A stretch of DNA of 64,000 bases from Chamaelirium japonicum. Lineage: Eukaryota > Streptophyta > Magnoliopsida > Liliales > Melanthiaceae. Below are positions 38,647-51,200 of the stretch, in pieces. Location: the NCBI GenBank assembly GCA_947650365.1, contig CANTAL010000132.1, forward strand, positions 434,001 through 498,000, in the 5' to 3' direction. How positions within the stretch are numbered: the first letter of the stretch is position 1; each line of letters starts with the position of its first letter. The position numbers and the translations under genes are program-made. Under the pieces are notes generated by a model, which worked only from the letters and a program-made list of their open reading frames with translations, did not search any database and had not been told where the DNA came from.

Positions 38647-39438
38647 TTAGTGGACCTCGCTGGTGAAAGGCGAGCTACCTCCGTGGGCGGCGAGGTCTTC
38701 CAGTAAATCTACTGGTGTACTAGATCGCTGCCAGTGCCCGGGAAGAACTCCCAGAGGCGGCTGCGCAGGTCCTAGGCGGTCTCGTACGCTCCCTCGTGGC
38801 AAGGTCGGACCCACCCCGCAGCGACCCTCGGGGGCTACCGATCGGCGGCCTCCTTGCTGTCCGCCCGCGGATTCCTTCAGCGCGTCAGTTGGTCTGTGGG
38901 AGGCCGTTGCCTCGCGAGCTTCGGAAGGTATTTCCACCGCGGGCTCTTTCCCTCGTCGCCTATGGCGCGGGTCGCGATCCCGCTCTAGAGACCTTGCCTC
39001 CGACCCGTCAGAATCGACGCTCCGGCTACGGCGGCAAGGAATGGTCGCGCGCGAGGTCGCCTGGTTGCTAGACTGCTGGGTTACTAGCTTCTGCAACCTC
39101 GTGAGCGGGGTTTCCGGCACCCCGCGCACAGCCGCTCTCCCGACTGGGGGTTCCGGACGGGAAACCTGCTGCGCCGGAGCGATCGTGGGCGGGCGCGATG
39201 TTGACGCCGGTGGTCGCACCGGAGACGCCGTCTTCGCCGGCCCAGACCGTCGGCTGGCCGTCGGAGCCTGACGCAATCGCGTCAGTTCCTCCATCATGGC
39301 CCGCTGGGTGGCCAACATCTCCAACAAGAGTTGGTCACTGAGCGGGACCTGGGGCTGAGGGGTCTCAACAGGAGTCTCGCTGCGCGCAGATCTTGCATGA
39401 GTCCTCGGTCGCCTGCGTCCCCTTGTCGCCGGAGCCAT
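38647..39438 (-). pseudogene. gag: gag, N-terminal part
   Basis: 263 codons from the first ATG after the primer-binding site. It is low in conserved structure: a basic start (RGRRRPR), a short helical stretch with LLLEMLATQRAMMEELTRL near residues 39-57, then an Arg/Ser/Pro-rich charged region. The end, PFTSEV, matches the segment that in Tat gag proteins leads directly into the capsid-like domain, so the TAA at 38649-38647 cuts gag just before its conserved part. Confidence 0.85.
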
Positions 39439-39508
39439 CTCTGGGGTTACGAGAGCGAACGACGCTCAACCGCGTGGTCGTGGACGTTCTCGCAGGAACC
39501 AGTCGAAG
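39439..39508 (-). other. gag leader
   Basis: About 70 nt between the primer-binding site and the gag ATG. Nothing beyond ordinary leader sequence is seen. Confidence 0.5.
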
Positions 39509-39526
39509 ATCCCACAGACGGCGCCA
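39509..39526 (-). other. Primer-binding site
   Basis: Minus-strand TGGCGCCGTCTGTGGGAT, two bases after the end of the 5' LTR. The first nine bases match the complement of the plant tRNA-Asp 3' end as I recall it; the rest do not. The tRNA assignment is therefore open, while the position is firm. Confidence 0.75.
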
Positions 39527-39724
39527 AATGTTCGGGGGATTTTTTGCTGGTCCGTGCGGGCTGCCTGCAAGACAAAGAAAGAGAACGTGAGAACGGTTGG
39601 CTCCCTTAGGAGCGCAGACCCTCCGACGCTCAAGTCAGTCACGGTGGCACAACGGTGAGCTGCGATATACCAAAGTGGTAGGGAAAAGGATTTCCAACCT
39701 GTACTAAGGAGCCTGGGGGTGAGC

Positions 39725-39731
39725 ATTTATA
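39725..39731 (-). promoter_or_regulatory. Probable LTR TATA box
   Basis: Minus-strand TATAAAT about 1.1 kb into the LTR and 200 bp from its end, in the context GCTATAAATGCTC. It is conserved in the other LTR at 27904-27910. It would start RNA near 39700, giving a U3 of about 1.1 kb and a short R-U5. Confidence 0.6.
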
Positions 39732-40035
39732 GCAACCAGCGACCTACCGTGGCCCGACACGTGGAGATTCTTCCAGGGCCTTCTAGACCCCCACGTTCTG
39801 GCTCGCGTGGGTCTGACAGTCCTTGGTACTCGCGCCCTGACATTCTGTCATCAAGCCTGCCAGACGGTGAGTGGGAGAGGGAATCTTTCTTGTTGCTGCC
39901 AGCTGTCTATTCTGGAACGTTCGAGTCTGGGCGGTCTCAGGGAGGAAGCTAAGGCCAGCTCGCCCGGCACTGCTCCGTCCTTTCGCCCATATTTATCAAG
40001 AGTCGAACCTCGCGGGGGCAACCTCTTCGATAAAC

Positions 40036-40326
40036 AGGGATCAGGGCGAGCTTGGGCGAGCTCCTGAGAGAGCTTAGGCGAGCTCATGCGAGAGCATGGG
40101 CGAGCTCCTGAACGAGCTATGCGAGCTCATGCGCGAGCTAGGCGAGCTCCTGAGCGAATAGGGGCGAGCTCCTGCGCGAGCTAGGCGAGCTCATTCGAGA
40201 GCATGGGCGAGCTCCTGCGCGAGCTAGGCGAGCTCATGTGAGAGCATGGGCGAGCTACTTAGCGAGCTCTTGACCTTGGGCGAGCTCCTGTGCGAGCATG
40301 GGCGAGCTCCTTAGCAAGCTCTTGGC
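40036..40326. repeat. Degenerate GCGAGCTC short tandem repeat in 5' LTR
   Basis: Counterpart of 28215-28505, with the same 20-23-bp units and a handful of substitutions, all transitions in this stretch as far as I can see. In element orientation it lies within U3, upstream of the TATA box. Confidence 0.85.
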
Positions 40327-40428
40327 CTTGAGCCCCTTCAGCCCAATGTGGATCTCGCTCCACTGCCAAGATGATTTTAGTGAGCACGGGGGCGGGAACT
40401 CCTGCGGGGTCTGGGAGGGGCGAGCTGG

Positions 40429-40700
40429 ACTCAGATACAAGGCGTCCATCCAGCTCCCTGTGGGGGCGAGCTTCTTGCGGGCTGGGGGCGAGCTGCACTC
40501 AGATACAAGGTGTCCATCCAGCTCCCTGTGGGGGCGAGCTTCTTGCGGGCTGGGGGCGAGCTGCACTCAGATACAAGGTGTCTATCCAGCTCCCTGTGGG
40601 GGCGAGCTTCTTGCGGGCTGGGGGCGAGCTGCACTCAGATACAAGGTGTCCATCCAGCTCCCTGTGGGGGCGAGCTTCTTGCGGGCTGGGGGCGAGCTGC
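40429..40700. repeat. 68-bp tandem repeat in 5' LTR, four copies
   Basis: Anchors ACTCAGATACAAGG at 40429, 40497, 40565 and 40633. It has one unit fewer than the 3' LTR. Confidence 0.95.
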
Positions 40701-40829
40701 TTGCGGGCTGGAAAGGGGGCAGGCTCGGCTTCCGAGGGTTCTAACTCCTGGACGGGCTCCCTCGAGAACTCTATCTTAGGTGTGTTTGCAATGCTATCCA
40801 AGATATGTGGTTTCTGACTACCCCCAACA

Positions 40830-40834
40830 GTACG
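40830..40834. repeat. Target-site duplication, right
   Basis: GTACG follows the LTR terminus CCCCCAACA and leads into AATGAATTAG, the rest of the interrupted satellite monomer. Confidence 0.95.
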
Positions 40835-42063
40835 AATGAATTAGATTGGATCGTGCGAATGAATTAGAATGGATCGTGCGAATGAATTAGAATGGATCGT
40901 ACGAATGAACTAGAATGGATCGTACAAATGAAGTAGAATGGATACATTCGTGCGAATGAATTAGAATGGATCGTACGACTGAATTAGAATGGATCATACG
41001 AATGAATTAGATTGGATTGTACGAATGAATTAGATTGGATCGTGCGAATGAAATAAAATGGATCGTACGAATGAATTAGAATGGATCATACGATTGAATT
41101 AGAATAGATAGTGTGAATGAATTTGAATGGATATATTCGTGCGAATGAATTAGAATGGATCGTACGAATGAATTAGAATGGATCGTGTGAATGAATTAGA
41201 ATGGATCGTACGAATGAATTAGAATGGATCGTACGAATGAATTAGATTGGATCGTGCGAATGAATTAGAATGGATCGTACGAATGAATTAGAATCGATCG
41301 TACGAATGAATTAGAATAGATCGTACGAATGAATTAGAATGGATACATTCGTGCGAATGCATTAGAATGGATAGTACGAATGAATTAGAATGGATCGTGC
41401 GAATTAATTAGAATGGATCATATGAATGAATTAGAATGGATCGTGCGAATGAATTAGAATGGATCGTGCGAATGAGTCATTCGTACGATCCATTCTAATT
41501 CCTTCGCACGAATGTATCCATTCTAATTCATTCATACAATCTATTCTAATTCATTCGTACGATCCATTCTAATTCATTCGCACGATCCATTCAAATTCAT
41601 TCGTACGATCAATTCTAATTCATTCGTACGATCCATTCTAATTCATTCGCACGATCCATTCTAATTCATTCATACGATCGATTCTAATTCATTCGTACGA
41701 ACCATTCTAATTCATTCGCACGATCCATTCTAATTCATTCGTATGATACAATCTAATTCATTCGTATGATCCATTCTAATTCAGTCGTACAATCCTTTCT
41801 AATTCATTCATACGAACCATTCTAATGGATCGTACGAATGAATTAGAATGGATACATTCGTGCGAATGAATTAGAATAGATCGTATGAATGAATTAGAAT
41901 AGATACCTTCGTGCGATCCATTCTAATTCATTCGTACGATCCATTCTATTTCATTTGTACGATACATTCTAATTCATTCATACGATATAATCTAATTCAT
42001 TCGAACGATCCATTCTAATTCATTCGTGTGATCCATTCTAATTCATTCTAATTCATTCTAATA
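40835..42063. repeat. Satellite: reverse to 41475, forward to 41822, reverse to 41905, forward to 42063
   Basis: Four runs. The last forward run, after a CCTTCGTGCGATCC landmark at about 41900, is the conserved arm that precedes a module copy. Confidence 0.82.
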
Positions 42064-42210
42064 GATCGTGGTAATGAATTAGATTGTATCGTATGAATTA
42101 GAATTAATCGTTTGTATCATACAAAATAGAATGAATGATTACAAATTCATTCGTAAGAATGAATTCATTCTAAGATCCAATCTAATTCATTCGCACGAAT
42201 GGATCATGCG
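42064..42210 (+). repeat. Inversion-centre module, copy 2 (forward orientation)
   Basis: The non-periodic sequence starting GATCGTGGTAATG, with forward satellite before and reverse satellite after. It has small differences from the other copies (ACAAAATAG at 42121). Confidence 0.85.
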
Positions 42211-44410
42211 AATGAATTAGAATGGATCGTACGAATGAATTAGAATGGATACATTCGTGCGAATGAATTAGAATGGATTGTACGAATGAATTAGAATGGA
42301 TCGTGCGAATAAATTAGAATAGATCGTACGAATGAATTAGAATGGATCGTACGAATGAATTAGATTGGATCGTGCGAATGAATTAGAATGGATCGTACGA
42401 ATGAATTAAAATCGATTATGCGACTGAATTAGAATAGATCGTATGAATGAATTAGAATGGATACATTCGTGCGAATGAATTAGAATGGATCGTACGAATG
42501 AATTAGAATGGATCGTGCGAATGAATTAGAATGGATCACGATACAATCTAATTCATTCGTATGATCTATTCTAATTCATTCGTACGATCCATTCTAATTC
42601 ATTCGTACGATCCATTCTAATTCATTCACACGATCCATTCTAATTCATTCGCACGATCAATTCTAATTCATTCATATGATCCATTCTAATTCATTCGCAC
42701 GATCCATTCTAATTCATTCCTACGATACAATCTAATTCATTCATATGATCCATTCTAATTCAGTCGTACAATCTATTCTAATTCATTCGTACGATCCATT
42801 CTAATTCATTCATACGATCCACTCTAATTCATTCGCATGATCCATTCTAATTCATTCGTACGATCCATTCTAATTATTCGCACGAATGTATCCATTCTAA
42901 TTCATTCATATGATCCATTCTAATTCAGTCGTACAATCTAGTCTAATTCATTCGTACGATCCATTCTAATTCATTCATACGATCCATTCTAATTCATTCG
43001 CACGATCCATTCTTATTTATTCGTACGATCCATTCTAATTCATTCGCACGAATGTATCCATTCTAATTCATTCGCACGATCTATTCTAATTCAGTCGTAC
43101 GATCGATTCTAATTCATTCGTATGATCCATTCTAATTCATTCGCACGATCCAATCTAATTCATTCGTACGATCCATTTTAATTCATTCGTACGATCCATT
43201 CTAATTCATTCGCACGATACAATCTAATTCATTCGTATGATCCATTCTAATTCAGTCGTACAATCCATTCTAATTCATTCGTACGATCCATTCTAATTCA
43301 CTCATACGATCCATTCTAATTCATTCGCACGATCCATTCTAATTCATTCGTACGATCCATTCTAATTCATTCGCACGAATGTATCCATCCTAATTCATTC
43401 GTACAATCCATTCTAATTCATTCGCACGATCCATTCTAATTCATTCGTCTGATCAATTCTAATTCATTCGTACGATCCATTCTAATTCATTCTAATGGAT
43501 TGTACGACTGAATTAGAATGGATTATACGAATGAATTAGATTGTATTATACAAATGAATTAGAATGGATCGTACGAATGAAATAGAATGGATCGTACGAA
43601 TGAAATAGAATGGATCGTACGAATGAATTTGAATGGATCGTGCGAATGAATTAGAATGGATCGTACAAATGAACTAGAATGGATCGTACGAATGAAGTAG
43701 AATGGATACATTCGTGCGAATGAATTAGAATGGATCGTACAAATGAATTAGAATGGATCGTACGAATGAATTAGAATGGATCGTGCGAATGAATTAGAAT
43801 GGATCATGCGAATGAATTAGAATGGATCGTGCGAATGAATTAGAATGGATCGTGCGAATGAATTAGAATGGATCATACAAATGAATTAGAATAGATACAT
43901 TCATGCGAATGAATTAGAATGGATCGTACTAATGAATTAGTATGGATCGTGCGAATGAATTAGAATGGATCGTACGAATGAATTAGAATGGATACATTCG
44001 TGCGAATGAATTAGAATGGATCATCCGAATGAGAAAGAATGGATCGTACGAATGAAATAGAATGGATCGTACGAATGATTTGAATGGATCATATGAATGA
44101 ATTAGAATGAATCATACGAATGAATTAGAATGGATTGTACGACTGAATTAGAATGGATCATACGAATGAATTAGATTGTATCGTACGAATGAATTAGAAT
44201 GGATCATGCGAATGAATTAGAATGGATCGTACGAATGAATTAGAATGGATCGTATGAATGAATTAGAATGGATCGTGCGAATGAATTAGAATAGATCGTA
44301 CGAATGAATTAGAATGGATACATTCGTGCGAATGAATTAGAATGGATCGTACGAATGAATTAGAATGGATACATTCGTGCGAATGAATTACAATGGATCG
44401 TGCGAATGTA
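42211..44410. repeat. Satellite: reverse to 42537, forward to 43492, reverse to 44410
   Basis: Three long runs. The turn TTCTAATGGATTGTACGAC at about 43490 is the same turn sequence as at 12546 and 46382. Confidence 0.82.
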
Positions 44411-46385
44411 TCCATTCTACTTCATTCGTACGATCCATTCTAGTTCATTCGTACGATCCATTCTAATTCATTCGTACGATACAATCTAATTCATTCGTAT
44501 GATCCATTCTAATTCAGTCGTACAATCCATTCTAATTCATTCGCACGATCCATTCTAATTCATTTCTACGATCTATTCTAATTCATTCGCACGATCCATT
44601 CTAATTCATTCATACGATCCATTCTAATTCATTCGCACGATCCATTCTAATTCATTCGTACGATCCATTCTAATTCATTCGAACGAATGTATCCATTCTA
44701 GATCCATTCTAATTCATTCGTACGATCCATTCTAATTCATTTGCACGAATGTATCCATTCTAATTCATTCGTACGATCTATTCTAATTCAATCGCACGAT
44801 CCATTCTAATTCATTCATACGATCCATTCTAATTCATTCGTACGATCCATTCTAATTCATTCGTACGATCTATTCTAATTCATTCGCATGATCCATTCTA
44901 ATTCATTCGTACGATGAAATCTAATTCATTCGTATGATCCATTCTAATTCAGTCGTACAATCCATTCTAATTCATTCGTACGAGTCATTCTAATTAATTC
45001 ACATGATCCATTCAAATTCATTCGTACGATCCATTCTATTTCATTCGTACGATCCATTCTTTCTCATTCGGATGATCCATTCTAATTCATTCGCACGAAT
45101 GTATCCATTCTAATTCATTCGTACGATCCATTCTAATTCATTCGCACGATCCATACTAATTCATTCGTACGATCCATTCTAATTCATTCGCATGAATGTA
45201 TCTATTCTAATTCATTTGTATGATCCATTCTAATTCATTCGCACGATCCATTCTAATTCATTCGCATGATCCATTCTAATTCATTCGCACGATCCATTCT
45301 AATTCATTCGTACGATCCATTCTAATTCATTTGTACAATCCATTCTAATTCATTCGCACGAATGTATCCATTCTACTTCATTCGTACGATCCATTCTAGT
45401 TCATTTGTACGATCCATTCTAATTCATTCGCACGATCCATTCAAATTCATTCGTACGATCCATTCTATTTTATTCGTACGATCCATTCTATTTCATTCGT
45501 ACGATACATTCTAATTTATTTGTATAATACAATCTAATTCATTCGTATGATCCATTCTAATTCAGTCGTACAATCCAATAGAATGAATTAGAATGGATCG
45601 TACGAATGAATTAGAATGGATCAGACGAATGAATTAGAATGGATTGTACGAATGAATTAGGATGGATACATTCGTGCGAATGAATTAGAACGGATCGTAC
45701 GAATGAATTAGAATGGATCGTGCGAATGAATTAGAATAGATTGTATGAGTGAATTAGAATGGATCGTACGAATGAATTAGAATGGATTGTACGACTGAAT
45801 TAGAATGGTTCATACGAATGAATTAGATTGTATCGTACGGATGAATTAGAATGGATACATTCGTATGAATGAATTAGAATGGATCGTATGAATGAATTAG
45901 AATGGATTGTACGAATGAATTATAATGGATTGTGCGAATGAAATAGAATCGATCGTACGAATGAATTAGAATGGATCGTACGAATGAATTAGAATAGATA
46001 CATTCGTGCGAAAGAATTAGAATGGATTGTATGAATGAATTAGAATGGATCGTACGAATGAACTAGAATGGATCGTACGAATGAAGTAGAATGGAAACAT
46101 TCGTGCGAATGAATTAGAATGGATCGTACGAATGAATTAGAATGGATCGTACAATCCATTCTAGTTCATTCATACGATCCATTCTAATTCATTCGCAAGA
46201 TCCATTCAAATTCATTCGTACGATCCATTCTATTTCATTCGTACGATCCATTCTTACTCATTCGTACGATCCATTCTAATTCATTCGCACGAATGTATCC
46301 ATTCTAATTCATTCGTACGATCCATTCTAATTCATTCGTATGATCCATTCTAATTCATTCGTACGATCCATTCTAATTCATTCTA
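44411..46385. repeat. Block duplicated from (or to) 10600-12550
   Basis: Forward to about 45576, reverse to 46150, forward to 46385. Landmarks match the left array at a steady offset: TAGATCC at 10871 and 44699 (offset 33,828), CTAATGGATTG at 12550 and 46383 (offset 33,833). Only scattered substitutions and one or two monomer gains or losses are seen. Confidence 0.82.
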
Positions 46386-48089
46386 ATGGATTGTACGACT
46401 GAATTAGAATGGATTATACGAATTAATTAGATTGTATCGTACGAATGAAATAGAATGGATCGTACGAATGAAATAGAATAGATCGTGCGAATGAATTAGA
46501 ATGGATCGTACGAATGAATTAGAATGGATCGTGCGAATGAATTAGATTGGATCATACGAATGAGTTAGAATGAATCGTACGAATGAATTAGAATGGATCG
46601 TACGAATGAATTAGAATGGATCATACGTATGAATTAGAATGGATCGTGCGAATGAATTAGAATGGATCTAGAATGGATACATTCGTTCGAATGAATTAGA
46701 ATGGATCGTACGAATGAATTAGAATGGATCGTACGAATGAATTAGATTGTATCGTACGAATCTAGTTCATTCGTACGATACAATCTAATTCATTCGTATG
46801 ATCCATTCTAATTCAGTCGTACAATCCATTCTAATTCATTCGCACGATCCATTCTAATTCATTTGTACGATACAATCTAATTCATTCGCACGATCCATTC
46901 TAATTCATTCGTACGATCCATTCTTACTCATTCGTACGATCCATTCTAATTCATTCGTACGATCCATTCTAATTCATTCGTACGATCCATTCTTACTCAT
47001 TCGTACGATCCATTCTAATTCATTCACACGAATGTATCCATTCTAATTCATTCGTACGATCCATTCTAATTCATTCGCACGAATGTATCCATTCTAATTC
47101 ATTCGTACGATCTATTCTAATTCATTCGCACGATCCATTCTAATTCATTCGTACGATCTATTCTAATTCATTCTAATTCATAAGATCCATTCTAATTCAT
47201 TCGCACGATCCATTCTAATTCATTCGCACGATCCATTCTAATTCATTCGTACGAACCATTCTAATTCATTCGCACGATCCATTCTAATTCATTCGTACGA
47301 TACAATCTAATTAATTCGTACGATCCATTCATTCGTACGATCCATTCTAATTCAGTCATACGATCTATTCTAATTCATTCGTACGATCCATTCTAATTCA
47401 TTCGTACGATCCATTCTAATTCATTCGTACGATACAATCTAATTCATTCGTATAATCCATTCTAATTCAGTCGTACAATCCATTAGAATGAATTAGAATG
47501 GATCGTACGAATGAATTAGAATGGATCGTACGAATGAATTAGAATGGATACATTCGTGCGAATGAATTAGAATGGATCGTACGAATGAGTAAGAATGGAT
47601 CGTACGAATGAAATAGAATGGATCGTACGAATGAATTTGAATGGATCTTGCGAATGAATTAGAATGGATCGTACGAATGAACTAGAATGGATTGTACGAT
47701 CCATTCTAATTCATTCGTACGATCCATTCTAATTCATTCGCACGAATGTATCCATTCTACTTCATTCGTACGATCCATTCTAGTTCATTCGTACGATCCA
47801 TTCTAATTCATTCGCACGATCCATTCAAATTCATTCGTACGATCAATTCTATTTCATTCGTACGATGGATTTTATTTCGCACGAATGTATCCATTCTAAT
47901 TCATTAGAATGGATTAGAATAAATTCATTCGTACGATCGTAATGAATTATTGTGCGAATGAATTAGAATGGATCGTACGAATGAATTCGAATTCATTCGT
48001 TGAATGGATCGTACGAATGAATTAGAATGTATACAATCTGATTCAGTCGTACGATACATTCGTACGAATAGATCCATTCTAATTCATTC
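46386..48089. repeat. Satellite mosaic
   Basis: Reverse to 46762, forward to 47485, reverse to 47696, forward to 47905, then short scrambled pieces to 48089 including truncated monomers. Confidence 0.78.
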
Positions 48090-48237
48090 GCACGATCCAT
48101 TCATGCGAATGAATTAGATTGGATCTTAGAATGAATTCATTCTTACGAATGAATTTGTAATCATTCATTCTAATTTGTATGATACAAACGATTAATTCTA
48201 ATTCATACGATACAATCTAATTCATTACCACGATCCA
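48090..48237 (-). repeat. Inversion-centre module, copy 3 (reverse orientation)
   Basis: Same module as at 27049, in the same orientation, again between forward satellite on the left and reverse satellite on the right. The conserved right arm extends to about 48395 (landmark CACGAAGGTATC). Confidence 0.85.
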
Positions 48238-51200
48238 TTAAAATGAATTAGAATGAATTAGAATGGATCACACGAATGAATTAGAATGGATCGTTCGAAT
48301 GAATTAGATTGTATCGTACGAATGAATTAGAATGTATCGTACAAATGAATTAGAATGGATCGTACGAATGAATTAGAATGGATCACACGAAGGTATCTAT
48401 TCTAATTCATTCATACGATCTATTCTAATTCATTCGCACGAATGTATCCATTCTAATTCATTCGCACGATCCATTCTAATTCATTCGTACGATCCATTCT
48501 AATTCATTCGCACGAATGTATCCATTCTAGTTCATTCATATGATCCATTCTAATTCATTCGTACGATCCATTGTAATTCATTCGCACGAATGTATCCATT
48601 CTAATTCATTCGTACGATCCATTCTAATTCATTCGCACGAATGTATCCATTCAAATTCATTCGTACGATCTATTCTAATTCATTCGCACGATCCATTCTA
48701 ATTCATTCGTACGATCTATTCTAATTCATTCTAATTCATACGATCCATTCTAATTCATTCGCACGATCAATTCTAATTCATTCGCACGATCCATTCTAAT
48801 TCATTCGTACGATACAATCTAATTCATTCGTACGATCCATTCATTCGTACGATCCATTCTAATTCAGTCATACGATCTATTCTAATTCATTCGTACGATC
48901 CGTTCTAATTCATTCGTACGATCCGTTCTAATTCATTCGTACGATCCATTCTAATTCATTCGCACGATCCAATCTAGTTCATTCGTACGATCCATTCTAA
49001 TTCATTCGTATGATCCATTCTAAATCATTCGCACGATCCATTCTAATTCATTCGTACGATCCATTCTAATTCATTCGTACGATCCATTCTAATTCATTCA
49101 TATGATCCATTCTAATTAATTCGCACGATCCATTCTAATTCATCCGTACGATCCATTCTAATTCATTCGCACGAATATAGATCGTACGAATAAACTAGAA
49201 TGGATCGTACGAATGAAGTAGAATGGATACATTCGTGTGAATGAATTATAATTGATAGTACGAATGAATTAGAATGGATTGTACGACTGAATTAGAATGG
49301 ATCATACGAATGAATTAGATTGTATCGTACAAATGAATTTGAATGGATCGTGCGAATGAATTAGAATGGATCGTGCGAATGAATTAGAATGGATCGTGCG
49401 AATGAAGTAGAATGGATCGTACGAATGAATTAGAATGGATCGTACGAATGAATTAGATTGGATCGTGCGAATGAATTAGAATGGATCGTATGAATGAATT
49501 AGAATAGATCGTACGATACAATCTAATTCATTCGTACGATCGATTCTAAATCATTCGCACAAATGTATCCATTCTAATTTATTCGTACGATCTATTCTAA
49601 TTCATTCGTGCGATCCATTCTAGTTCATTCGTACGATCATTCTAATTCATTCGTACGATCCATTCTAATTCATTCGCACGAATGTATCCATTCTACTTCA
49701 TTCGTACGATCCATTCTAGTTCATTCATACGATCTATTCTAATTAATTCGCACGATCCACTCAAATTCATTCGTACGATCCATTCTATTTCATTCGTACG
49801 ATCCATTCTTACTCATTCGTACGATCCATTCTAATTCATTCGCACGAATGTATCCAATCTAATTCATTCGTACGATCCAATCTAATTCATTCGTACGATA
49901 CAATCTAATTCATTCGTATGATCTATTCTAATTCATTCGTACGATCCATTCTAATTCATTCGTACGATCCATTCTAATTCATTCGCACGATCCATTCTAA
50001 TTCATTCGCACGATCAATTCTAATTCATTCATATGATCCATTCTAATTCATTCGCACGATCCATTCTAATTCATTCGTACGATTCATTCTAATTCATTCG
50101 CACGAATGTATCCATTCTAATTCATTCGTACGATCCATTCTAATTCATTCGCACGATCAATTCTAATTCATTCATACGATCAATTCTAATTCATTCATAC
50201 AATCCATTCTAATTCTTTCGCACGAATGTATCCATTCTAATTCATTCGTACGATCCATTCTAATTCATTCGCACGATCCATTCTAATTCATTCGTACGAT
50301 CCATTCTAATTCAATCGCACGAATGTATCCATTTTAATTCATTCGTACGATCTATTATAATTCATTCGCACGATCCATTCTAATTCATTCATACGATCCA
50401 TTCTAATTCATTAGTACGATCCATTCTAATTCATTCGCACGATCCATTCTAATTCATTCGCACGATCCATTCTAATTCATTCGTACGATCCATTCTAGTT
50501 CATTCGTACGATCCATTCTATGAATGAATTAGAATGGATCGTACAATCTAATGGATCATATGATCTATTCTAATTCATTCATATAATCCATTCTAATTCA
50601 TTCGCATGATCCATTCTATTCTAATTCATTCATACGATCTATTCTAATTCATTCGCACGAATGTATCCATTCTAATTCATTCTAATTAGAATGGATCGTG
50701 CGAATGAATTAAAATGGATCGTACGAAAGAATTAGATTCTATCGTACGAATGAATTAGAATGGATCATACGAATGAATTAGAATGGATCGTACGAATGAA
50801 TTAGAATAAATCGTACGAATGAATTAGAATGGATCGTGCGAATGAATTAGAATGGATCGTAGGAATGAATTAGAATAGATCGTACGAATGAATTAGAATG
50901 GATCCATTCATTCGTACGATTTATTCTAATTCATTCGCACGATTCATTCTAATTCATTCGTACGATCCATTCTAATTCATTCGCACGATCCATTCTAATT
51001 CATTCGTATGATCCATTCTAATTCATTCGCACGATCCATTCTAATTCATTCGTACGATACAATCTAATTCATTCGTATGATCCATTCTAATTCAGTCCTA
51101 CAATCCATTCTAATTCATTCGTACGATCCATTCTAATTCATTCGCACGATCCATTCTAATTCATTCGCACGACAAATTCTAATTCATTCGCACGACAAAT

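Larger units (their letters stand above)
33472..39438 (-). pseudogene. gag-pol: gag-pol polyprotein, one frame of 1,988 codons with six in-frame stops
   Basis: From ATG at 39438 to the natural TAA at 33474-33472 every segment is in the same frame; I find no frameshift. Order: gag, zinc-knuckle-like motif, protease, reverse transcriptase, RNase H, archaeal-type RNase H, integrase, the order of Ty3/gypsy elements. Stops are at codons 264 (TAA, 38649-38647), 445 (TGA, 38106-38104), 835 (TAG, 36936-36934), 1196 (TGA, 35853-35851), 1530 (TGA, 34851-34849) and 1908 (TAG, 33717-33715). Each could derive from a Gln or Arg codon by one C-to-T change. Programmed readthrough of six stops is not credible, so the polyprotein cannot be made from this copy. 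The enzymes could only come from relatives. Confidence 0.94.
27708..40829 (-). mobile_element. Ty3/gypsy LTR retrotransposon, Tat lineage, 13.1 kb, defective
   Basis: Complete structure on the minus strand: TG...CA LTRs, primer-binding site, gag, protease, reverse transcriptase, two RNase H domains, integrase, antisense extra gene, polypurine tract, and a 5-bp target duplication. Integrase ends shortly after its DNA-binding region without a chromodomain, which excludes the chromoviruses. The second, archaeal-type RNase H and the antisense ORF between pol and the 3' LTR are known marks of the Tat lineage. Six in-frame stops make gag-pol non-functional. The LTR pair differs by about 30 substitutions by hand count plus one 68-bp repeat unit, which suggests an insertion of moderate age. 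Confidence 0.96.
39529..40829 (-). repeat. 5' LTR (1,301 bp)
   Basis: On the minus strand it runs from TGTTGGGGG to CCCCCGAACA and precedes the primer-binding site, so it is the 5' LTR and holds the promoter of gag-pol. It matches 27708-29076 except for about 30 substitutions, mostly transitions, and one missing 68-bp repeat. Confidence 0.95.

Noticed and set aside
33472-39438. Programmed readthrough or separate genes for the gag-pol segments
   Set aside because: Six stops at scattered, partly conserved sites, all in one frame, fit mutation. The segments lack their own starts; several begin only at GTG or TTG.
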